Shown one piece after another: positions 5,795 to 12,786 of a DNA stretch of 12,850 nucleotides. The notes beneath the pieces were generated by a model. The model did no database searches, had not been told where the DNA came from, and worked only from the letters and a program-made list of their open reading frames with translations. The stretch comes from JBHIBA01 sp046758845 (lineage in GTDB: Bacteria; UBA8248; JACPRG01; G963555815): assembly GCA_046758845.1 (NCBI GenBank), contig JBHIBA010000115.1, positions 1 through 12,850 on the forward strand, given 5' to 3'. The number at the start of each line of letters is the position of its first letter. Position 1 is the first letter of the stretch. The position numbers and the translations under genes are program-made.

Positions 5795-6889
5795 CTAGCC
5801 AACCGGCAAGAAATCCAGTAGCGGCGGCAGTCCCGCGGCGAGCACTTCCCAAGACCGGCCGTCCGGGCCGGAGCGGATGATCCGGCCCTCCCGGGACGGG
5901 GGGTCCACCGAGGGCGCAATGAACCCGTCGATGTTGTAATACTTCAGCGGCAAGTCGTCCTTTGCGTCGAGTGAGGGGCGGACGTAGGGGCTGATGGCCA
6001 GCAGCGCGCCCCCAGGCGCCTCGGGGTCCGGCATCAGTTTTGGAAGAAAATTCACGGTCGGGAGGTGGACACGCGCGTGAGGCGTCGTCCAGGTCTCCCC
6101 CCCGTCCTGGGTTCTCATGACCATGCCCCCGGTGCCCGGCGGGTTGTGCCAGTCGCCGGGCGCATAGGGATAGGCGGCGACGTGGAGGACCTCCGGGAGG
6201 GCGGCGTCGATGCACATCCGCCAGGTGTATATGGGGTACACGTCCCGGTAGCGGTATTCCCAGGACTCGGCCCCGTCGCGCGTCCAGTAAACGCCGGGTC
6301 GGTTGGTGGAGCCGAAGCCCGTGGTGACGTATAGCGTCTTCGGATCCTTCGGGTGAATCAGGACGACGTGGGCGTCCCGGTTGGTTTCGTTCGTCACCGG
6401 CTTCCAGGACTCGCCCCCGTCCCGGCTCTTCAGGACGCCGCCGATTTCGACCGTGGCATAGAGCGTCGAGGGGTCCGTGTGGTCGAAGGCGAAGGAGGTC
6501 GTCCGCGCTTCATGGGGCGGCGGGGGAAACGTCCAGTATCTTGACCCTTCGGTCTTGTGGAAGGTCTCGAGGCGCTCCCAGCGTTCGGCGTCCGGCGCGC
6601 GGAAGATGCCCGCCGGCCACGCGCCCGCGTAGGCCGCATGCGGCGGGTGAGGGGAAACGGCGAGGGAGAGAAACCGGTTGCGGGGGTCGGTCTCGAACTG
6701 AAGGTCCCAGCGGCCCCCGCCGTTCTTGCTCTTATAAATCCGGCCCGCCGCCGTCGCGGCGTAAAGCACCCCCGGCGCGGGCGAAGGTGCGAGGACGGTG
6801 ACCCGCTCCTCCTCCAGGGCGACGCGCTCGCACCGGGAGTCTTCGGCGGCCCACAACCCGTCAGCCGTTGCCAGCAAGAAGGTCCTCAC
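5795..6889 (-). CDS. BNR/Asp-box beta-propeller protein (sialidase- or VPS10-like fold)
   Basis: A 364-residue protein with a GTG start at 6887-6889 and a purine-rich GGGGA shortly upstream; stop TAG at 5795-5797. At least four Asp boxes (S/T-x-D/N-x-G-x-x-W) are visible: SKNGGGRW (54-61), SRDGGESW (155-162), TRDGAESW (203-210) and TQDGGETW (260-267), with a weaker SGPDGRSW near the end. Between them are blade strands such as TLYATVEIGG and TLYVTTGFG. No signal peptide is seen, so it is probably cytoplasmic. The fold is clear, but there is no sign of sialidase catalytic residues, and many relatives are binding or unknown proteins. It sits 55 nt after the binding-protein gene and 37 nt before BKACE on the same strand. 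Confidence 0.82.
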   Translation of the reverse strand: MRTFLLATADGLWAAEDSRCERVALEEERVTVLAPSPAPGVLYAATAAGRIYKSKNGGGRWDLQFETDPRNRFLSLAVSPHPPHAAYAGAWPAGIFRAPDAERWERLETFHKTEGSRYWTFPPPPHEARTTSFAFDHTDPSTLYATVEIGGVLKSRDGGESWKPVTNETNRDAHVVLIHPKDPKTLYVTTGFGSTNRPGVYWTRDGAESWEYRYRDVYPIYTWRMCIDAALPEVLHVAAYPYAPGDWHNPPGTGGMVMRTQDGGETWTTPHARVHLPTVNFLPKLMPDPEAPGGALLAISPYVRPSLDAKDDLPLKYYNIDGFIAPSVDPPSREGRIIRSGPDGRSWEVLAAGLPPLLDFLPVG

Positions 6890-6944
6890 GTTTTCCCCAT
6901 CCTCCCTGGCGGATCGCTCGATTCACTCGCCCGGCGAATCCTGC

Positions 6945-7937
6945 TCATTTGGTTTCGAGGAACTCGTTGGTGTAGAGGTCCTTCAGCGGAACGTCCGGGA
7001 TCTTGAAGTACTTCACCGTCATGTCACGAGTCATCTTCGCTTTGTTCCGGTCCATGTACAACAGGCCGTGCGTCTTCGCCTCCGGTGTGAGAAGGAAACC
7101 CTTCATTCCCTTCCACATGCCGGCGGTCTGCTTGAGGGGGATCTCGGGGTACAGCTTTTGGAAGGCACCCAGGGCCGTTTTGTCGCTGCCCAAAGCGATT
7201 TCGTAGCCTTTTTGCGAGGCACGGACGAACTTGCGGATCGATCCCTTCTTCTCGGCGAGCTTTCGCTCGGAGGTGATGAACGTGATGCCGTAGCCGTCGA
7301 TGCCGAACTTGTTGTAGGGCATCATGGAGAACTTTTTTCCCGACTTCTTCGCGACTTTCGCCACAAACCCGCGGGAGAGGACGAACATGGCGATCGCGTC
7401 CACCTTCCCGGAGAAGAGGGAGGGAACCGTGGCGGAAGGGGTCATGCCTTGCCACTTGACCGATTGGGGGTCCAGTCCGTTCTTGAGGGCCAGGGCGGGG
7501 AAGAACATCCGGGCGGCGTTGGTGGCGGGGGAGCCCAGCGTCAATCCCTTCAGGTCTTTGGGCGTCTTCACGTTGGCCGAGGCCAGCGAGAAGATGGCGT
7601 ATGGCGAGCGTCCGAAAATGACGCCCAGGGCCTTGAGGTCCGAGCCTTTCGCGCGGGAGTTGATCACGGCGGGAAAGTCCCCCATGCCCGCGTCGGAGAG
7701 GCCGCTGATCTGGTCCTTGATGGATCGCCCGGTCCCGAACCCGCGCGTGACCTTCACGTCCAAACCCTGGGCCTTGTACAGGCCGGTCCCCTGCGCCACG
7801 TGAACGCCCATCTGTGTGGCGTTCGGCACCCAATTCAGCTCGAATTGGAAAGCTTCCGCGACGCCCGGCGAAGGCCCGCTTCCCACGAACAGCGCCAACG
7901 CGAACAGAATGAATATTCCCTTGACGGGCTTCGTCAT
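6945..7937 (-). CDS. NMT1/SsuA-like ABC transporter substrate-binding protein
   Basis: A 330-residue protein from ATG at 7935-7937, with GGGGGAAGGA just upstream; a longer in-frame start is possible but would place the signal peptide internally. Residues 1-29 form a Sec signal peptide ending VAEA. The mature start FELNWVPNATQMGVHVAQ, then GLYKAQGLDVKVTRGFG and AGMGDFPAVINSRAKG, is the hallmark of the NMT1/THI5-SsuA-TauA family. These proteins bind sulfonates, nitrate, thiamine precursors or aromatic acids in the periplasm. No permease or ATPase gene is in the window, so these must be encoded elsewhere. It is first in the likely operon with the propeller and BKACE genes, which suggests uptake of the compound later cleaved; this is inference. 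Confidence 0.92.
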   Translation of the reverse strand: MTKPVKGIFILFALALFVGSGPSPGVAEAFQFELNWVPNATQMGVHVAQGTGLYKAQGLDVKVTRGFGTGRSIKDQISGLSDAGMGDFPAVINSRAKGSDLKALGVIFGRSPYAIFSLASANVKTPKDLKGLTLGSPATNAARMFFPALALKNGLDPQSVKWQGMTPSATVPSLFSGKVDAIAMFVLSRGFVAKVAKKSGKKFSMMPYNKFGIDGYGITFITSERKLAEKKGSIRKFVRASQKGYEIALGSDKTALGAFQKLYPEIPLKQTAGMWKGMKGFLLTPEAKTHGLLYMDRNKAKMTRDMTVKYFKIPDVPLKDLYTNEFLETK

Positions 7938-8392
7938 CGTCCTTCCCCCTAAAGAGACCGAAAGCCTAGACAGCGTTGGCGCCGCGGGCGCCACTTCCCT
8001 CGGCAAGAGACTCCGTGCCGTCCCCGGTACGAGATTCCGATTGGATTCTCTCCAACTATAACGCAGCTGAGGGGAAGTCTCATCCCTCCTTCATTCCAGC
8101 AACGATGAGAAGTCGATGCGAAACCCAAAGACAGCGTTGCCGGAAGGGGTCGGAGTGAGAAGGGTTCGCCCTCTTACGAACAGCAGCGGCTTGTGCCCGA
8201 CAAAAAAACCTGCGTGTCATTCCGACCGAAGGGCCACCGACCCGAGCGAGGAATTCGCGCAGCGTCCCGAGTGCAACGAGGCATCTGCAAAGACCCTTTG
8301 CGCGAGTCGGTGACTCTCGCTCAGGGTAACGCGGGGGGGTCAATACTATTCTGCTGCCCTCAGTAAAAGACCGCCCCCGCCCTCCCGGGTTC
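7938..8392. other. 455-nt gene-free region between SBP and hydrolase genes
   Basis: This is the upstream region of the binding-protein gene on the minus strand. I see no coding sequence with recognisable motifs. The middle holds a palindromic dispersed repeat (8216-8330). The promoter of the binding-protein operon should lie close to 7938-8100, but I cannot point to a convincing pair of boxes. Confidence 0.6.
8216..8330. repeat. Palindromic intergenic repeat (GTCATTCCGA type)
   Basis: The left end GTCATTCCGACCGAAGG and the right end, read on the minus strand as GTTACCCTGAGCGAGAG, are similar in inverted orientation (GTnA-CC-GA-CGA). The inside carries a second related segment, CCCGAGCGAGGAATTC. 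This GTCATTCCGAGCGAAG...GAGGAAT pattern is a dispersed palindromic repeat type I recall from many environmental bacterial genomes. No ORF inside. It separates the hydrolase gene from the binding-protein operon. Confidence 0.6.
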
Positions 8393-9181
8393 TCAATGCT
8401 TGAGCAGAAACTTCCGGACCCGCCGGTGGAAGGCCCTGGGATTCTCCAGATAAAAGAAGTGACCGCCATTCAAAATGGCCAGCTCGGCGCCGGCAATGGG
8501 CTTCGCCAGCTCCATGGAGAGATAAGGCGGGGTGCAGAGGTCCTCCTTCCCCACGATTACCAGCGTTGGTTTTTGAATCCTGCCCAACCGTCCCATCTGG
8601 TCGTGCGCGACGATCATGTCGATGCGCTTGGCCATGACCTCCGGGTTCGCCGGCTTGGAGGAAATCGCATCGATCCATCCCTGAACCACCTCGTTATGCT
8701 CGCGCATGAAAGAGGGCGCCCATAAGAATATCGAGGACGCCTCTGTGTAGGCCCGAACCCCCGAATCCAACAAAGCCCGCTTCCGCACTTCAAACTGCCG
8801 GCGGAAGAAGTCGTCCGTCTTGCCCCAGGAGGAGACCACGACGATGGACCGGACGACTTCCGGATGGTCCAGGGCCATCACCATCGCAATCGCCCCGCCC
8901 GTTGAAGAACCCACGATGTGGGCCGGGCCGCACCCCAAGCCCTGAAGCAATTGGGCCATGTCCGAGGCGAGCTGCTCGATGGTGTAGCCGCCCTCGGGAT
9001 GGCTCGACTGGCCGGCCCCCCGGTGGTCCGGGACGATGGTGAGAAATTCTTTGGCGAAAAGCGGGATCTGCGGACCCCAACTGGCCCCCGCGCCCCCGAG
9101 CCCCGTGATGAGCATCACGGGGTCGCCTTTGCCGCTCACCTCGTAATAGATCTCGATTCCATTGACCGCCGCCTTGGACAT
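8393..9181 (-). CDS. Alpha/beta-fold hydrolase (enol-lactonase-like)
   Basis: A 262-residue protein from ATG at 9179-9181, with GGGAGG 7 nt upstream. The frame is open for a further 54 codons upstream, but the ribosome site and family length favour this start. It shows the full alpha/beta hydrolase plan: oxyanion loop TGLGGAGASW (26-35), PDHRGAGQSS (51-60), nucleophile elbow GSSTGG (Ser93), acid Asp214 in VGKEDLCTPP, and His241 in NGGHFFYLENP. The set resembles 3-oxoadipate enol-lactonase and related ester or C-C hydrolases. No signal peptide, so cytoplasmic. It is on the same strand as the downstream binding-protein/BKACE genes but separated from them by 455 nt, so it probably has its own promoter. 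Its substrate is not predictable. Confidence 0.9.
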   Translation of the reverse strand: MSKAAVNGIEIYYEVSGKGDPVMLITGLGGAGASWGPQIPLFAKEFLTIVPDHRGAGQSSHPEGGYTIEQLASDMAQLLQGLGCGPAHIVGSSTGGAIAMVMALDHPEVVRSIVVVSSWGKTDDFFRRQFEVRKRALLDSGVRAYTEASSIFLWAPSFMREHNEVVQGWIDAISSKPANPEVMAKRIDMIVAHDQMGRLGRIQKPTLVIVGKEDLCTPPYLSMELAKPIAGAELAILNGGHFFYLENPRAFHRRVRKFLLKH

Positions 9182-9772
9182 GACGTTCCTCCCCTCTAAG
9201 TTTCTTCTTTCAGTGCAACTGCTTTGGAGGCCTCCTCTCGACTTCGCCCGGGACACGCTTTGAAATCCGGCCCCCTGGATCCCCTTGTCGGCCATCAGGT
9301 TCTTGACGCCCTGGCGCAGCCTTCGGGAGAGAGAATCCCTCATGGCGGGCTCGCCGAAGAAAGGCGCCGCAAAATGACACCCCGGCCGGAAGCGCTACGC
9401 GCCCGGATGGCCCTTGACACCCAAAAGGGGCTCAAGAATGATCCATCTCGTGTCTGGCATGATTCAAGGACACATGGTAACGAAGCCCATCAAAACGCGT
9501 CAAGCGTTTCATGCCTGCCTTGAAAAATCCGGGACGGGCGCCTGAATTGGAATGGAATGTTCCCGGGCATGTATCCTTTGTGATTTTGCGGTCGGACCTT
9601 CGGCTTTAAGAACATCTGAAGCTCCGTCGAGTTTCCGCCTCACCCCCGCAAAGAGACAAGGATCCTTAGAGGAAGCGGAATTGGGCGGGAAGATGAAGAC
9701 CTGGGATTCCGCCGGAAAAGGCTCGACGATGGACCGCCAAAAGAACAAGAAAAAAGGGGGAGGGAGGAAGGC
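9182..9772. other. 591-nt gene-free region between divergent genes
   Basis: This region separates the minus-strand hydrolase from the plus-strand creatininase-family gene, so both promoters should lie here. The hydrolase frame stays open upstream to about 9400 (LSRRLRQGVKNLMADKGI), perhaps a decayed coding remnant, but I do not recognise it. A small hairpin AAACGC-GTCAA-GCGTTT lies at 9493-9509, and a promoter-like pair at 9414-9442. Just before the gene the strand is strongly purine-rich (about 9740-9771). Confidence 0.5.
9414..9442 (+). promoter_or_regulatory. Possible sigma70-type promoter
   Basis: TTGACA (9414-9419, perfect -35) and AATGAT (9437-9442, four of six matches to the -10) are 17 nt apart. 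It would direct a transcript into the creatininase-family gene with a leader of about 320 nt, which is long. It could be a chance match. Confidence 0.3.
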
Positions 9773-10654
9773 ATGGCGGCGGCGAGGAAGAGAAAAACGA
9801 GCTCGGTCTGGATGCAGGACCTGACGTGGGAGGAAATCGCCAACTACCTTGAGGGAGAGGACATCGTCATCGTTCCCATCGGGAGCACGGAGCCCCACGG
9901 CCCGCACCTCCCCATCGGCGTGGACGGGTTCGAGGCCATCGACTACTCCGAGGGCATCGCGCAGGCGGCGGGCGTCCTCTGCGCGCCGCCTATCTGGTTC
10001 GGCGACGCCCAGCACCACATGCATAAGCCCGGCATCTCCCTCCAGCCGGAGACAGTGGTCGCCATCCTCAAGGATGTCTACCGCAGCCTCATCAAGCACG
10101 GTTTCCGGAAGATCCTCATCTTCAACGGCCACCGGCTGGCCAACCTGGCAGCCATCGGCATCGCATCGAAAACCATCAAGCAAGAGCACCCCGAGGTGAT
10201 CTTCGCCGTTCTCGATCCCCTCGTCATCGCGGCCTCGACGCACCGAAAGGTCTGCGAAAACCCCGGCGCCGGGCAGCACGGCGGCGAGTTCGAGACATCC
10301 CACATGCTCTTCAAGCGGTCGAACCTCGTGCAAATGGACAAGGCCTTCGAACACCGCGGCCATCACCCCATTGCTTCCCGGTTTCTGTCGGAGGATCACC
10401 TGGGGGGCGGAGACCGCGTCCTCATCACCATCAACGCCGAGGATCAAAGCCGGATCACCCCGCCGGCTCACATCGGCGACCCGACCGTGGCGACCGCACG
10501 CAAAGGGAAAATCCTCTGGGAGGCCATCGTGGGCAACGGCGCGGAGTTCATCCAAACGCTCCGAAAGCACGCTCCCGCGAAAAAGCGGAAATACCCCCGC
10601 GCCAGGAAGCCGGCGGCCCGCCAGGTCTCACGTAGCCGGCGCGCGTCGAAGTAG
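9773..10654 (+). CDS. Creatininase-family amidohydrolase
   Basis: A 293-residue protein with ribosome site GGGAGG a few bases before ATG 9773. Family motifs: IVPIGSTEPHGPHLPIGVD with probable metal ligands Glu40, His42 and Asp51; PPIWFGDAQHH; KILIFNGHRLAN (His120, normally NGHGGN); and QHGGEFETSHML with Glu172. The family uses two divalent metals to hydrolyse cyclic or linear amides such as creatinine and formamidopyrimidines. The NGHRLAN variant departs from the usual glycine-rich form, so activity on creatinine itself is unlikely. Residues 265-293 are a very basic tail (KKRKYPRARK, SRSRRASK), and the N-terminus is also basic (ARKRK). It is transcribed alone, divergent from the hydrolase gene. 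Confidence 0.9.
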   Translation: MAAARKRKTSSVWMQDLTWEEIANYLEGEDIVIVPIGSTEPHGPHLPIGVDGFEAIDYSEGIAQAAGVLCAPPIWFGDAQHHMHKPGISLQPETVVAILKDVYRSLIKHGFRKILIFNGHRLANLAAIGIASKTIKQEHPEVIFAVLDPLVIAASTHRKVCENPGAGQHGGEFETSHMLFKRSNLVQMDKAFEHRGHHPIASRFLSEDHLGGGDRVLITINAEDQSRITPPAHIGDPTVATARKGKILWEAIVGNGAEFIQTLRKHAPAKKRKYPRARKPAARQVSRSRRASK

Positions 10655-10675
10655 AGGCTAAGAGTACGCCCCAGG

Positions 10676-10770
10676 CCCGGGCGTGCAGCCCGGGGAGTCC
10701 CCAATCCAGGCCGCCGGAGCCGACTCTCCGGCTGAGGCGGAGGGGGGCGGAAAGCGCCGGCCTTCCCCCC
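10676..10770 (+). terminator. Cluster of three GC-rich hairpins after the creatininase-family gene
   Basis: Three stems follow one another: CCCGGGC 10676-10682 with GCCCGGG 10688-10694; GCCGGAG 10713-10719 with CTCCGGC 10726-10732; and GGGGGG 10742-10747 with CCCCCC 10765-10770, the last also having an inner GGCG/CGCC. None is followed by a run of T, so simple intrinsic termination is doubtful, but they could end or stabilise the upstream transcript ahead of the next promoter. Confidence 0.35.
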
Positions 10771-10782
10771 GGCGGGGCGGGA

Positions 10783-10810
10783 TTGACTGGGGCGCGGAGA
10801 AGGATATACT
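10783..10810 (+). promoter_or_regulatory. Sigma70-type promoter of the 61-residue protein gene
   Basis: TTGACT (10783-10788) and TATACT (10805-10810) are separated by 16 nt, five of six matches to each consensus box. Transcription would start near 10817, giving a leader of about 125 nt before ATG 10941. It lies between the GC hairpin cluster and the foldable leader, with no competing gene. Confidence 0.6.
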
Positions 10811-10825
10811 TAGAAGAAAGCGCGC

Positions 10826-10873
10826 GGGTGATTGGCCCGCCGATTCAAAGAGTTGCAAACTTTGGAATCACCC
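10826..10873 (+). promoter_or_regulatory. Foldable 5' leader of the 61-residue protein gene
   Basis: GGGTGATT (10826-10833) is exactly complementary to AATCACCC (10866-10873), closing a loop that itself holds CAAAG/CTTTG (about 10846-10864). It starts about ten bases after the predicted transcription start. A further TGGAC/GTCCA pair lies downstream before the gene. This could be a cis-acting RNA element or a stability stem; it matches no riboswitch that I know. Confidence 0.35.
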
Positions 10874-10940
10874 AGGTCTTTCTTGGACGGTCTTGCTGTT
10901 TTAAGTCCATCGGAGCGGTTGGCCCAGGAGAACCATAAAT

Positions 10941-11126
10941 ATGCCCACGGTGAAGGAAGATTTCGTCGCTTACCTCCGGATGGGAAAAGAAGGCGAAGCT
11001 GAACCCGTCCAGTTCTCGGCGGGGGAAGAGGTGTCAGTTGTACAGGAATGGGAGGGAGAGCTGGTTCTGATCAAAAACGAGGACGGGAAGCTGTTCAACA
11101 TCAAGAAGTCGCTGATTGAGATGTGA
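10941..11126 (+). CDS. Small (61-residue) acidic protein, unknown
   Basis: ATG 10941 is preceded by AGGAG (about 10 nt) and by a good promoter and leader. The protein has alternating polar and hydrophobic stretches, PVQFSAGEEVSVVQEWEG then ELVLIKNEDGKLFNIKK, suggesting a small all-beta (SH3-like) fold with a short N-terminal helix. No Cys and no signal peptide, so cytoplasmic. I do not recognise a family. The dedicated promoter and coherent strand pattern make a real gene likely. It lies 201 nt upstream of a cold-shock-domain gene; whether they share a transcript is unclear. Confidence 0.7.
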   Translation: MPTVKEDFVAYLRMGKEGEAEPVQFSAGEEVSVVQEWEGELVLIKNEDGKLFNIKKSLIEM

Positions 11127-11327
11127 AATTTTTTGGGGAGGAGAAGGGTTTTGTATTTTGACTGGCTCATGACGGGCAGGAACATCGAGTGGGTTGGAGG
11201 ATCTTCCCTTTGAATCACTTTCCATGGCGGATCGAGAACGTATTTCACTTAGGGGCGGCAGCTTTGCTGGCGGCCGGCAAGGCTGATCCACGCGAATTTC
11301 AGGCCCAGGAAGAAGGGTGCGCGTTCT

Positions 11328-11834
11328 ATGTCAAAAGGCAGGATCAAAAGGCTGATTACGGACCGGGGATTCGGATTTATCGAGACTACGCAAGGAGAGG
11401 ATTTGTTCTTTCACTGCTCGAAACTTCGCGGAATTGAATTTGCGGATCTTCACGAAAACCAGATTGTAGAATTTGACGTCGCTCAATTCCCCCAAGGCCT
11501 CCAGGCGGTCAACGTGCGCTCGGCCACCGGGGAGATGGAGCAATCCCCCACCGAGAACGGCTGGCCCACACCCACAGTCTCCTCACCGAGTTGGGTCCCG
11601 GAGCCGGAGGAAGAGTTTTCCTCCCCTGGGGGAGAGGACACCCTGACGCAACGGGAACAACTGTTCATCCGGCTGGCGGTCAATATCACACGGGGCCTGG
11701 AAGGGCCCGCGCGGGACCAGTTGGACGCCGCCCGGCAGTTGGGGATCGACAAGGCCACGCTGTCTGCGGTGATTGACCGGGTGAGCAAGGCCAACGCCGA
11801 CGCCTGCCGGGCCGTGACGGCGGACAACCTGTAA
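11328..11834 (+). CDS. Cold-shock-domain protein with an extra C-terminal helical region
   Basis: A 168-residue protein. Residues 3-65 are a cold-shock domain: GRIKRLITDRGFGFIET with the RNP1-like RGFGFI (13-18), DLFFHCSKL with RNP2-like DLFFH (25-29), NQIVEFDVAQ and GLQAVNVR. This domain binds single-stranded RNA or DNA. Residues about 66-105 are a Pro/Ser/Glu-rich linker. Residues 107-168 (REQLFIRLAVNITRGL, ARDQLDAARQLGI, ATLSAVIDRVSKANA) look helical and match nothing I know. Ordinary cold-shock proteins are about 65-70 residues, so the tail is an addition. The 201-nt region before it (11127-11327) has no recognised gene; a long leader is common for cold-shock genes. AGGAAGAAGGG about 10 nt upstream is the likely ribosome site. 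Confidence 0.85.
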   Translation: MSKGRIKRLITDRGFGFIETTQGEDLFFHCSKLRGIEFADLHENQIVEFDVAQFPQGLQAVNVRSATGEMEQSPTENGWPTPTVSSPSWVPEPEEEFSSPGGEDTLTQREQLFIRLAVNITRGLEGPARDQLDAARQLGIDKATLSAVIDRVSKANADACRAVTADNL

Positions 11835-11895
11835 GGCGGGCGGCTCCGGAACCGTCCGGCGCGCCCAACCCCTTGAACCGCTGAAAGGAAAGGCC

Positions 11896-12141
11896 ATGGA
11901 AAAGGACATCCTGGGCCGGGCGGTTGAGATACGTTGCGCGAAGGGCGAGGATCGCTGGGAAGCCTGGGCCAACCTCTACGAAGAGGGGAGGAAGGCCTCT
12001 GAAGGAGTCGACGCCCTTGAAAGGGAGTTTTACGGGTTCGGCGATGAGCAGGAAGACGCACAGGAAATGATCGAAATCCTGGTCACCAATTACCTCAAGA
12101 AGAAATGGAAAAAAGAGCGGCTCCGCGGTCTGAGCGATTAG
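11896..12141 (+). CDS. Small charged protein (81 residues), unknown
   Basis: ATG 11896 follows AAGGAAAGG, a good ribosome site, 61 nt after the cold-shock-type gene. The protein is rich in Glu and Lys and probably all helical: EDRWEAWANLYEEGRKASEG, then DAQEMIEILVTNYLKKKWKK, ending with a basic stretch. No Cys pairs, signal peptide or known motif beyond this. It may be co-transcribed with the cold-shock-domain gene. I do not recognise it. Confidence 0.65.
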   Translation: MEKDILGRAVEIRCAKGEDRWEAWANLYEEGRKASEGVDALEREFYGFGDEQEDAQEMIEILVTNYLKKKWKKERLRGLSD

Positions 12142-12249
12142 CCTGAATGGCTTTCCCGGCCGTTCGCCTCACCGGCAAGATCACACAATTTCCTGAACCG
12201 AAGCCTTTGCATCCTTCAGGCTGACTCAACCCTGGAGAAGGATTCACGC

Positions 12250-12741
12250 ATGAACGCACCAGGCCACATCGTGTCCTCCGCCACCGTCGGTGTCGCCGTC
12301 GGCGCCACGACCGGATCGCTTGAGACAGGGGTGGCGTTTTTCCTTGCGGGCTGGTCCATCGACCTGGACCACTTCCTTGATTTCGCGATCACGTGGGGCC
12401 TGCGCGAAGCTTTCGTTCGCATGTCCCGGATGGGTATCGGAGTACGAAACCGCCCCACCACCGCTTTCATGTTCCTTCACGGCTATGAGGTCTCCGCCTT
12501 GCTCTGGGCCTTGGCGCTTTGGTTTGCCCCCTCACCCTGGCTTCTGGGCGCGGCCATGGGCCACCTCTTTCACCTCCTCCTGGACCAGACGGCAAACCTG
12601 AAGGCTTGGAGCCCCACCTATTTCCTCACGTATCGCGGACTCCACCGTTTCTCTCATGATGCTGCCTTTCCCGATCACATAACGAGGAATCCGGCCCCCC
12701 CGGCGCCTGTGCTTTGCCGGGACCCCTCTCGCGAGACGTAA
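12250..12741 (+). CDS. Multi-pass membrane protein, YdjM-type metal-dependent hydrolase-like
   Basis: A 163-residue protein with GGAGAAGG 9 nt before ATG 12250. It starts MNAPGHIVSSATVGVAVGA and has several hydrophobic segments (about 7-35, 72-94, 97-112). Possible metal ligands are in or beside them: GWSIDLDHFLDF (Asp38, Asp40, His41), FLHGYE (His77), and GHLFHLLLDQ (His105, His108, Asp112). An N-terminal GH, a D-x-D-H and later His in membrane helices recall the inner-membrane YdjM-type 'metal-dependent hydrolase' family, but this is a distant likeness and activity is unproven. The last 20 residues are Pro-rich and probably disordered. Repeat copy 3 starts 46 nt downstream. Confidence 0.65.
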   Translation: MNAPGHIVSSATVGVAVGATTGSLETGVAFFLAGWSIDLDHFLDFAITWGLREAFVRMSRMGIGVRNRPTTAFMFLHGYEVSALLWALALWFAPSPWLLGAAMGHLFHLLLDQTANLKAWSPTYFLTYRGLHRFSHDAAFPDHITRNPAPPAPVLCRDPSRET

Positions 12742-12786
12742 ACGCCGATCGACCGGAACCAAGAGCGGGAAGGGTGAGGAAGTTCG

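Noticed and set aside
4918..5880. Plus-strand open frame of 320 codons
   Set aside because: It is antisense to BKACE and has no recognisable motifs.
5758..5919. N-terminal extension of BKACE to 5919
   Set aside because: It would overlap the end of the propeller gene. ATG 5757 has an AGGAG site at the right distance and fits the family length.
6798..7952. Plus-strand open frame of 384 codons
   Set aside because: It is the antisense shadow of the NMT1/SsuA-like gene and has low-complexity Gly/Glu/Arg-rich composition.
9182..9343. N-terminal extension of the alpha/beta hydrolase
   Set aside because: The family starts at about the MSKAAVNGIEIYYE position and a strong GGGAGG precedes that ATG. 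The extension has no signal-peptide or domain pattern.
9509..10570. Minus-strand open frame of 353 codons
   Set aside because: It is antisense to the creatininase-family gene, which has clear metal-site motifs and a good ribosome site.
11189..11437. 82-codon frame overlapping the cold-shock-domain gene start
   Set aside because: It is in a different frame, has no ribosome site or motif, and overlaps the clear CSD coding region.
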